A stretch of 59,708 nucleotides of DNA from Pedobacter sp. Leaf250. GTDB taxonomy: Bacteria; Bacteroidota; Bacteroidia; Sphingobacteriales; Sphingobacteriaceae. The stretch is from assembly GCF_920984735.1 (NCBI RefSeq), contig NZ_CAKLBU010000027.1, forward strand, positions 1-59,708, in the 5' to 3' direction. This document shows, in pieces, positions 8,263 through 15,286 of the stretch (its first letter is position 1; each line of letters begins with the position of its first letter). A model generated the notes under the pieces. That model searched no databases. It worked only from the letters and a program-made list of their open reading frames with translations, and had not been told where the DNA came from. Both the position numbers and the translations under genes were made by a program.

Positions 8263-8383
8263 GGTCGTCATTGCGAAGCACAGTTTATCCCGACTATTTC
8301 GGGAAAGCAATCTCATTTAGATACTATTCACCTCAATTAGATTGCCACGAAACTATGAAAAATAGTTTCTCGCAATGACGACC
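8263..8383. repeat. Paired REP-like element with perfect terminal inverted repeats
   Basis: The element is 121 bp, bounded by perfect 14-bp inverted repeats (8263-8276 and 8370-8383, GGTCGTCATTGCGA). Each half carries its own hairpin: TCCCGA/TCGGGA at 8288-8304 and GAAACTAT/ATAGTTTC at 8349-8369. The inner ends share GCAATCT (8307-8313) and its complement (8339-8345). It is two head-to-head copies of the 8018-8062 unit. An apparent ORF over 8119-8340 is an artefact of these repeats; the 8098-8468 spacer holds no gene. Confidence 0.85.
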
Positions 8384-8468
8384 CCCTCAGAATGTTATCA
8401 ATAATGTAAATCTTGAAATACTAACACACAAGCGGCAACACGTACATCTGCGATTAAAATTAATCACC

Positions 8469-10079
8469 TTAATCTTGCGAAGAAATACTCAATTCCTCCA
8501 AATCCAATCGCCACTCTTCTTTCCTGATAATATCATCATCATAATTCTTATTGCTCTTTAAATGATGCAATTCATCCCGTTGAACCTGAATTAAAGCGAG
8601 CATAATTTCATGATAAGCCTTCAAATCAACTTTGTCTATTTCACCATTTTTGAAAGCTTTAAGTGTATCCTTTTTTTCTATTAAAGAATGTTGTAGTTCG
8701 GCCTTTAAATTAACCATTAATTCGTTGTGGGTACATTGGTATTGGTAATCTGCTTTCAGTTTATCCAGAGAAAGATCAATTAGTTTTAATTTAATCTGAC
8801 TGGTTTGTTCCTGCTCAGACAATTTATGTTTTGGTTCTGGAATGTTTAACCATTTAATAAATAAGGGCAATGTTAATCCCTGAACCACCAAGGTTACAAA
8901 AATAACCACGAAGGTGATGAACAATATTAAATTACGTAATGGAAAAGGAATCTGCTCGGATATCATTACCGGAATTGATAATGCAGCCGCCAGAGAAACA
9001 ACACCCCGCATACCTGCGTATACAATTACCAAGGATGAATGCCAAGTCATATCTTGATAACGCACTCTTGATTTTTTGTTAAATAAACTCGTTATTCTTG
9101 CAGTTGAAAATAACCAAATAAAACGGACTACTAAGGCCAAAACGCTTATGCCAACACCGTAACCAATCGCAGTTCCAATTGGGTAATCAGGACCTAAACC
9201 TGCAACAATATCTGGTAAGGCTAAACCAATTAAAATAAAAACAACTCCGTTGAGCAGAAATATCAGTGCAGACCAAACAGAAACTGTTTTAATTCTTGAG
9301 CTTGAAGTTAGGATAACGTGTGATTGACTGGAAAGCAACAATCCACCCGAAACTACAGCCATTACACCAGAACCTTCAAAATGCTCGGCAACGATATACA
9401 TAAAATACGGTGTTATTAGCGTCAGTACTGTATCTATATTTTCAGTAGTGGGCAGCCAACGGTGTATTGCATAAAATATTCCACCAATAGCCAAACCAAC
9501 CAAAATACCACAGCCAGCAACAGAAACAAAATCGATGGCTGCCTCATGCATTACGAATGTTCCGGTGGCAACAGTGGCCAAGGCAAATTTGAAAACAATT
9601 AAACTGGATGCATCATTCACTAAGCTTTCTCCTTCTAAAAGAGAACTGACCATTTTTGGGATTTTTAATCCTTTAAGCACTGCCGCCGCGGCAACGGCAT
9701 CTGGTGGTGAAACAATTCCGCCCAATAAAAAGCCCAATGCTAAGGTAAAACCAGGAATAAAAGCAACTGATGCATAGGCTACCGCAACCGAAGTAATGAT
9801 GACTAAACCAACAGCCATTAGAAAAATAGCGCCTTTATATTCCCAAAAATCCTTCCACGAAGTAAACCAGGCAGCTTCGTATAACAACGGAGGTAAGAAA
9901 AGAAGAAAAACTATGTTCGGATCTATTTTCACATGTGGAATACCGGGGATAAAGCCAATAATCAAGCCTGCTAAAACAAGAAAAATAGGATAGGAGATTT
10001 TTAATTTTTGCCCAACCATAACCAATAAAGTTACACCAAGCAATAATATGAGAATTAAGATTAGATTGTCATGCAGCAT
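8469..10079 (-). CDS. Na+/H+ antiporter, CPA1 (NhaP/YjcE-like) family
   Basis: A 536-residue inner-membrane antiporter with about 12 hydrophobic spans in residues 1-415, followed by a charged cytoplasmic tail of about 120 residues rich in Lys, Glu and His. Family signatures are FLLFLPPLLYEAAW early on, GGIVSPPDAVAA, and LLEGESLVNDASSLIVF, which contains the conserved ND ion-binding pair, followed by the later GMRGVVSLAAAL. It is expected to exchange protons for Na+ (or K+) for pH and salt homeostasis. It stands alone, in the opposite direction to gdhA. Confidence 0.92.
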   Translation of the reverse strand: MLHDNLILILILLLGVTLLVMVGQKLKISYPIFLVLAGLIIGFIPGIPHVKIDPNIVFLLFLPPLLYEAAWFTSWKDFWEYKGAIFLMAVGLVIITSVAVAYASVAFIPGFTLALGFLLGGIVSPPDAVAAAAVLKGLKIPKMVSSLLEGESLVNDASSLIVFKFALATVATGTFVMHEAAIDFVSVAGCGILVGLAIGGIFYAIHRWLPTTENIDTVLTLITPYFMYIVAEHFEGSGVMAVVSGGLLLSSQSHVILTSSSRIKTVSVWSALIFLLNGVVFILIGLALPDIVAGLGPDYPIGTAIGYGVGISVLALVVRFIWLFSTARITSLFNKKSRVRYQDMTWHSSLVIVYAGMRGVVSLAAALSIPVMISEQIPFPLRNLILFITFVVIFVTLVVQGLTLPLFIKWLNIPEPKHKLSEQEQTSQIKLKLIDLSLDKLKADYQYQCTHNELMVNLKAELQHSLIEKKDTLKAFKNGEIDKVDLKAYHEIMLALIQVQRDELHHLKSNKNYDDDIIRKEEWRLDLEELSISSQD

Positions 10080-10167
10080 TTTGAAAGAAGATTCAGTAAT
10101 TTATATGAAGGAAATTTTGGATTAAAAATAGGAAACTATTTTGATGTATAAACAACTTGCATATACT

Positions 10168-11514
10168 TCACAGCATTTTTAAAATCTGGTAGAGTGAATT
10201 AATTTTATCATTCTTGAAGCTTAGATCGCCAGTAATGTTCACTTTTCTATTGCTTATTGCTTTACCTTTAATTTCTAGTTTTTGTAAATTTTGAAAGTAT
10301 CTGGTGATCAATGGAAAATTAGCTTCCCGCCTTAATTTAAGGAAATTAATATTCAAGCCTAAAAAATCATCGCTTTGAATCATGGCACTTTTGGTTTTGG
10401 GGTTTTTACCAGTACTCAATAGAAATTGTTTGTTCATTTTAGATACATAAACTTTATACAAAGGAAAAAACGATTTATTGATGGTGCCACTATTCAGATT
10501 AATCACATCCTTTTGATCCAAGTAGTTTTGTAAACCTTTAGCATCAGCATCAATCCCGACTGTAATATTCGGAATATTGATTTTTTGTAAAGTCACTTTT
10601 TCAACCTTTTCAAAATCATCATTGTATTCGTAAGTAATGATTGAATCGGTTTGATTTAAGGTATTTAGCCATTCAAAATCTAAGTAACCCCTGTAATATT
10701 TCAACACACTATCCTGATGTAATTGGGTATTTTTGATTTTAAGAGGATTACTGTGCAAAGCCTTTAAATCTGCATTCATCCAAAAGCTAATGGTGCTTGC
10801 ATTATCAAATTTTTTATGTGAAGGTTTTTTAGAAGGAATTATGGCCTTAGAAAGAAACGTATAATCGAATTTAACAGTTCCACTTTCAAAATTGATGTAA
10901 GCTTCATTTGAGCAATTGCTGAATGCGATATGCTGTGTCGATTTTGTTAAGTTGCTAAATTGACTGTCGCTAATTGATGTGTTATTTTTTTGATCTAATA
11001 TATCATTCAATGTTGAATTAAAATTTGCAGCCATACCTGATATTGCAACTGCTGCATAATCCTTATTATACAAAAGAGCAACATTGCCCAATTTGGATTT
11101 AGCTAAATTTATTCCATCCTTTTGCTTAACTATGTTGAATTGAAGAACGTTCTTTAAAAAATTTTCAAACTTCTTAACGTCATCGATTTCCAATTTAGTA
11201 AATAGCGCAGTGTTAGGTTGATTATCAATTGAGTAAAGATAAATGGCAGCAGAAATGCTTAAACCGTGATCAAAATCCTTTAATTTTGAAGTGGTATCCT
11301 TTTTTAAATCTGACTTAAAATAATATCCTGGGTTAGCAATCATATTTTTTGCCAAACTTTTGTAAATCTCATCAATGCTGATTTTTATTAAAGAAGTTGC
11401 ATTTTTAGGTATCGATATTTGATTGGCTTTATACTGCCTATATTTAAATGTGCCAACAAAAAAAATAAGCAGCGATAGAATAAGCACTGCTGTTATTTTC
11501 AAAAATTTCTTCAT
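10168..11514 (-). CDS. Membrane-anchored envelope protein of unknown function
   Basis: A 448-residue protein with one N-terminal membrane helix (about residues 5-22) and a large extracytoplasmic part. I do not recognise a family. The body alternates strands and helices and includes a segment similar in style to the neighbouring DUF4836 protein (references to an inner fold such as KFENFLKNVLQFNIVKQKDG and a GNVALLYNKDYAAVAISG strand pair). The first in-frame codon is a TTG; the adjacent ATG at 11514 is the better start. It is third in a minus-strand series 14437-13757, 13755-11671, 11514-10168, separated from the second by about 156 bases. Possible distant DUF4836 paralog. Confidence 0.6.
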   Translation of the reverse strand: MKKFLKITAVLILSLLIFFVGTFKYRQYKANQISIPKNATSLIKISIDEIYKSLAKNMIANPGYYFKSDLKKDTTSKLKDFDHGLSISAAIYLYSIDNQPNTALFTKLEIDDVKKFENFLKNVLQFNIVKQKDGINLAKSKLGNVALLYNKDYAAVAISGMAANFNSTLNDILDQKNNTSISDSQFSNLTKSTQHIAFSNCSNEAYINFESGTVKFDYTFLSKAIIPSKKPSHKKFDNASTISFWMNADLKALHSNPLKIKNTQLHQDSVLKYYRGYLDFEWLNTLNQTDSIITYEYNDDFEKVEKVTLQKINIPNITVGIDADAKGLQNYLDQKDVINLNSGTINKSFFPLYKVYVSKMNKQFLLSTGKNPKTKSAMIQSDDFLGLNINFLKLRREANFPLITRYFQNLQKLEIKGKAISNRKVNITGDLSFKNDKINSLYQILKML

Positions 11515-11670
11515 CAAATCAGGCTAATCATTTATAAATAGATTAATTTGTTCGCAGCTCAATTTTTTAATTTATTAAGTCAGTCTTCGGATGAATATTT
11601 GCATCATGCTGATATTCATCCGATGACTATCGCTAAAAAACTCTCAATAAAACTAAAAATGCCCAAATAA

Positions 11671-13755
11671 TTATTTCGATGCATTTTCAATCAAAGTGAA
11701 TAAATATTTTAAGGCATTTTCATGTCCGTTTGGAATTTCTGCACTAATATCGGCTGAAACTACATTGCCTTTTATCGGGTTCGATTTCATATAAATATTC
11801 CCCATTTTGCCCAAGGTTTCGTTAAATTTCTTTGCAGTTTCTTCACCACCAATTTCTTCAGTTGGTACTTTTCCAACCAGGTTTTTCGCGTTGAATAAGA
11901 AACTGAAATTGTTTTTTGCCAAAAGTGTTTTATGTGATTTGCTTATTGTAGGAGCAAAAGTGTTGTTGCTTATGCTTTGCATTTCTGTTAATGAATTGCC
12001 AAAGAAAACCATTCCATCTTTGATCATAAAGTAAATGTCAATCGGACTTTTCTTCTCTTCGATTTTATAAATGTTATTGTTTACGGTAACATAATTTTTG
12101 TTCATTCCGTATTTAATCAATTTATTCATCAGTCGGTTATCTTCTGATGAAAACATGAACAAGAAATCAGGTAGCGTTTCTTTTTTGGTTTTGGTAACTT
12201 CCTTGCGATTGTAGTCATCATCATAATCGTAAGTAGTGTAGGTAACATCTCTGGTATTTAATCCGTTAATTACGAACAAAGCATCACCTTTTATTACTTT
12301 GCTTACAGCTTCCTCATCTAACAAAAGTGAAAACAAATCGGTTCCCAGTTCAATTTCTTCGTCCATATTTTTTCCTAAAAATGAGCCATAAGTCTGTTTC
12401 AACAGTTTAGGAAATTCTTCTAAATACGCTTTTGTGTCAATGGAGTAACCCATAAAACCAATCGCTTTTCCGCTATTAATATATTTCAGGAACTTTTTAT
12501 TTAACTTTCTGTTCATGATTTTTTTGTAAGCATCAGCTTGTTCCTTAGCCAATTCCAAACCTGTAGAAATACGGAAGCTTTTATCATCCATAAAAAGTTT
12601 TGCGCTTAAACTGCCGTAGCCTTTCATTAAGCCCGATTTGCCGTAGGTGCCAAATTCTGGAGCAATAGAACTATATGCATCCTGCAAGCTAGAAACCCAA
12701 AGTTCTGCGATAGCTTTATTGTCCAAACTTGCGGAATATGATTTATTGGCTTCTATAGATTCATAATTGGAAGTGAAAATCTGATCAGCTTGTGCGCTCA
12801 TCCACACAAAGGCCAATTGCTTTTTCTTGGCATCTTGCTCGGCTCTTTCTTTTTGGTATTCGTCGTATTGTTCATCAGGATTTCCGGTTTGGGTCATTAT
12901 TGCGGTACTATCGCTTGTATATCCTTCTTGCGCCACGGGAACATCCAAAACCTTATATTCTTCAAATTCTTCTACTTTTTTAGCTTTTGATGCAACTTTT
13001 TTCTTTGAGGATTTCTTTTTCGCTGACTTTTTCTTGGATGATTTTGGTGTTGAAATATTTTTGCTTTTTTTAACGGTTTGCTTATTCGTCGGAGGATCAA
13101 CTGTCCATCCCTTAGCTACTGGTGGCGGCGGGGCGATAACAATATCAAGAACTTGATTTTGTGGAGTAGTGGTATATGTCGAATCAACCATTGCGACTGC
13201 ACTATCTGCTACCGATACATCATAATTATTTTGATACCTGATTTCCTTAATCCCGTATCGGGCAGAATTTGCAGAATCGGCAAAAAAACTGCCTCTAATA
13301 CTTCCCGTAACAAAATACATCATATTGTTATTCCACTTGATGATACTTGTGCTATCTGGCAAAACCATTGTTCTCACATCGCCATTTATGTAGATTTTCT
13401 TATCCTTTTCATTTATCAGGCTTTCAAATTTTTTAACATCTTTTAAAGGGATTAGAAAACAGTTGTAACTAATACTATCACTCAATTGATTAAAGTAATA
13501 CATGTTTTTCTCCAGATTAATCCCGAAATCTTCAATTGAGGTTAAGTTCTGATCGAGTGATTTGGAGGTTTCAGTGAGTAATTTTTTGCCTAAAAAAGAT
13601 TCGTTAAAATCTTTTACAAACATCAGTTTGAAAACATTGTCGCCTTTTATAGTAGCAACGGTGAAGGCATTTGCCGGAATCTTCTTAACTAAATCTTGAG
13701 CGTAATTTAATTTGGTAAGAAGTAGGAGTGAGATTGCAATTAGAATTTTTTTCAT
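11671..13755 (-). CDS. DUF4836 family secreted protein with Lys-rich insert
   Basis: A protein of about 694 residues. From the ATG at 13755 it has a signal peptide (MKKILIAISLLLLTKLNYAQ). Residues about 20-200 and 300-690 fit the DUF4836 pattern of Bacteroidota envelope proteins (KIPANAFTVATIKGDNVF and later GKAIGFMGYSIDTKAYLEEFPKLL). An unusual Lys/Ser-rich insert at about residues 225-260 (12976-13083) is followed by an acidic stretch. The longer frame from 13800 is not used because it would overlap the upstream gene, whose stop codon lies one base before this ATG. Function unknown; probably periplasmic or surface-exposed. Confidence 0.75.
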   Translation of the reverse strand: MKKILIAISLLLLTKLNYAQDLVKKIPANAFTVATIKGDNVFKLMFVKDFNESFLGKKLLTETSKSLDQNLTSIEDFGINLEKNMYYFNQLSDSISYNCFLIPLKDVKKFESLINEKDKKIYINGDVRTMVLPDSTSIIKWNNNMMYFVTGSIRGSFFADSANSARYGIKEIRYQNNYDVSVADSAVAMVDSTYTTTPQNQVLDIVIAPPPPVAKGWTVDPPTNKQTVKKSKNISTPKSSKKKSAKKKSSKKKVASKAKKVEEFEEYKVLDVPVAQEGYTSDSTAIMTQTGNPDEQYDEYQKERAEQDAKKKQLAFVWMSAQADQIFTSNYESIEANKSYSASLDNKAIAELWVSSLQDAYSSIAPEFGTYGKSGLMKGYGSLSAKLFMDDKSFRISTGLELAKEQADAYKKIMNRKLNKKFLKYINSGKAIGFMGYSIDTKAYLEEFPKLLKQTYGSFLGKNMDEEIELGTDLFSLLLDEEAVSKVIKGDALFVINGLNTRDVTYTTYDYDDDYNRKEVTKTKKETLPDFLFMFSSEDNRLMNKLIKYGMNKNYVTVNNNIYKIEEKKSPIDIYFMIKDGMVFFGNSLTEMQSISNNTFAPTISKSHKTLLAKNNFSFLFNAKNLVGKVPTEEIGGEETAKKFNETLGKMGNIYMKSNPIKGNVVSADISAEIPNGHENALKYLFTLIENASK

Positions 13756-13756
13756 T

Positions 13757-14437
13757 TTATTTAGATAGTTGTATTTGATTGGAAACATTAATTTTTCCAT
13801 TGATTAAATCCATTACGCTACTTTTAAGCATCACGGCTTTTTTTGATTTTGATAGGTTTGATGCTGGATTACTGGTACTTGTTACAGTGAATTCAAAACG
13901 ATATATGCTGGTATAGTTTGCACCGTTAAAAACTGCTTTATCCTGGCTTTTCAGTTTATTAAATTCTGTTTTTGCTGTAGCAACCGGCTGATATTTTCTT
14001 GAAAAAACTTTAGTGGTTTTATTGTAACTGTAGCTCGAGGTATTGGTTGCCTTAATTTTTTGCTTGGCCAATATGTTTTTTGTGATATTATTTATATTGG
14101 CTACATCCTTAAAGGTAAAACTAATTGTTGCGATGAAATTATTAAAGTCGCTAGTGCTTTTAACATTTGATATACCTTCTGTTTTGCGTAAATAAGCAAC
14201 TGCATCATTCAACTCTTGCTGGATTTTTTGTTTGCTTGGAACTTTATATCCTTGAACACTATCCAATAGCATTATAGAGGCTACTTTGGTTTTGCTCTGA
14301 CTTAAATTAATCGTTAGCAATACATCTCCCGTACCATCGTTTCGCAGGGTGATTTCTTCTATTACTTGAAAACATGAGCTTAATAGAGGTATTAAACATA
14401 CAAACACAGCTAAAATGTAAAACTGCTTAAGTTTCAT
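13757..14437 (-). CDS. Putative lipoprotein of unknown function
   Basis: A 226-residue protein with a lipoprotein signal: a hydrophobic N-terminus ending in LLSSC, Cys at about residue 22. The mature part begins FQVIEEITLRNDGTGDVLLTINLSQSK, a pattern seen in many Bacteroidota envelope lipoproteins with an early beta-strand. One base separates it from the DUF4836 gene, so the two form an operon and may work together at the envelope. No catalytic motif seen. Confidence 0.7.
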   Translation of the reverse strand: MKLKQFYILAVFVCLIPLLSSCFQVIEEITLRNDGTGDVLLTINLSQSKTKVASIMLLDSVQGYKVPSKQKIQQELNDAVAYLRKTEGISNVKSTSDFNNFIATISFTFKDVANINNITKNILAKQKIKATNTSSYSYNKTTKVFSRKYQPVATAKTEFNKLKSQDKAVFNGANYTSIYRFEFTVTSTSNPASNLSKSKKAVMLKSSVMDLINGKINVSNQIQLSK

Positions 14438-14811
14438 ATTAATTTTTTTATGGTATAACGGAATGTATTTGGGGAATGATCTGATGCCTCAAACTTAATC
14501 AATAAAGGCGGAATTTTTAAGAAGTTTTAATTTTCCGTGGGGTAATCCATGTTAAAAATCCAACAGCGGCAAAAGCTAATTTTTCAATAGATGAAAGGCT
14601 TTTGTATCACCAACTAAATAGGCCATAACGGCAGAATTGTTTATGGCGAAGGATTACTGATTGCTCATTTTAAAATTAGTTTATGTGAGCTTAAGAACTG
14701 TGGGTAATTTTTGTTTAGGCATAAATCAAATTATTGATGAATAATTAATCAGCTAATTGTCAATATAAAGACAAGAAAATTGTTAATCAACCTTCGCTAA
14801 GGCTATTTTTC
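14438..14811. other. Gene-free divergent spacer
   Basis: About 370 bases between the divergent lipoprotein and ccmE genes. I see no convincing ORF, RNA gene or repeat; the only clear signal is the ccmE promoter at its right end. Confidence 0.5.
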
Positions 14812-14819
14812 TATCTTTG
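14812..14819 (+). promoter_or_regulatory. -7 promoter element (TATCTTTG) of ccmEF
   Basis: Exact TAnnTTTG match 27 nt upstream of the ccmE ATG at 14847. The alternative upstream start at 14817 overlaps this motif. Confidence 0.65.
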
Positions 14820-14846
14820 TTGCCAGCTTTTACAATAACATATAAA

Positions 14847-15281
14847 ATGAAAAAAAGTGCAATCATTGGTCTAATCACCATCGCAATTTCTGTGGGGATT
14901 TTATTTAGTTTGAACGCAAACACAGATACCTATTCCAATTTTAAGGAAGCATCAACTTCGGGTAAAGAGGAGCATGTAATGGGCTACTGGGAAAAATCAA
15001 TGGGCATGTATTATGATGCTGTAAAAGACGCTAATCACTTTGGTTTCCACATGAAGGACGAGAAAGGCGAAATTCGTGAAGTAATTTACAATGGAACGAA
15101 ACCCCAGGACTTCGAAAAATCTGAAAAATTAGTACTTATCGGTAAAATGGATAAGGACAAGTTTTATGCCTCTAAAATTTTAATGAAATGCCCATCTAAA
15201 TACAACGATAATTTAGTTGAAATTAATAAAGATGGTAAGGTGGATACCGTGAATCAAAACGGCGAAAAAATATATAAATAA
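14847..15281 (+). CDS. ccmE: Cytochrome c maturation heme chaperone CcmE (Cys-type)
   Basis: A 144-residue periplasmic heme chaperone anchored by one N-terminal helix (about residues 5-22). It has the beta-barrel core pattern of CcmE, with conserved YNGTKPQDF and LVLIGKMDKDKFYASKILMKCPS. The heme-binding motif is C115-P-S-K-Y119 (CxxxY) instead of the usual HxxxY. This Cys variant is known from archaeal and Desulfovibrio-type CcmE. The ATG at 14847 was chosen because an earlier frame start lies in the promoter. ccmF follows after 5 bases, so both are one operon. Confidence 0.93.
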   Translation: MKKSAIIGLITIAISVGILFSLNANTDTYSNFKEASTSGKEEHVMGYWEKSMGMYYDAVKDANHFGFHMKDEKGEIREVIYNGTKPQDFEKSEKLVLIGKMDKDKFYASKILMKCPSKYNDNLVEINKDGKVDTVNQNGEKIYK

Positions 15282-15286
15282 TTTTA

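Noticed and set aside
8119..8340. A 73-codon plus-strand frame
   Set aside because: It runs through the dispersed repeat at 8170-8232 and the left half of the REP-like pair; no promoter, family or codon bias supports it.
12790..13446. Several plus-strand frames opposite the DUF4836 gene
   Set aside because: They are antisense shadows of a well-supported gene, including its Lys-rich insert, which produces Phe-rich antisense frames.
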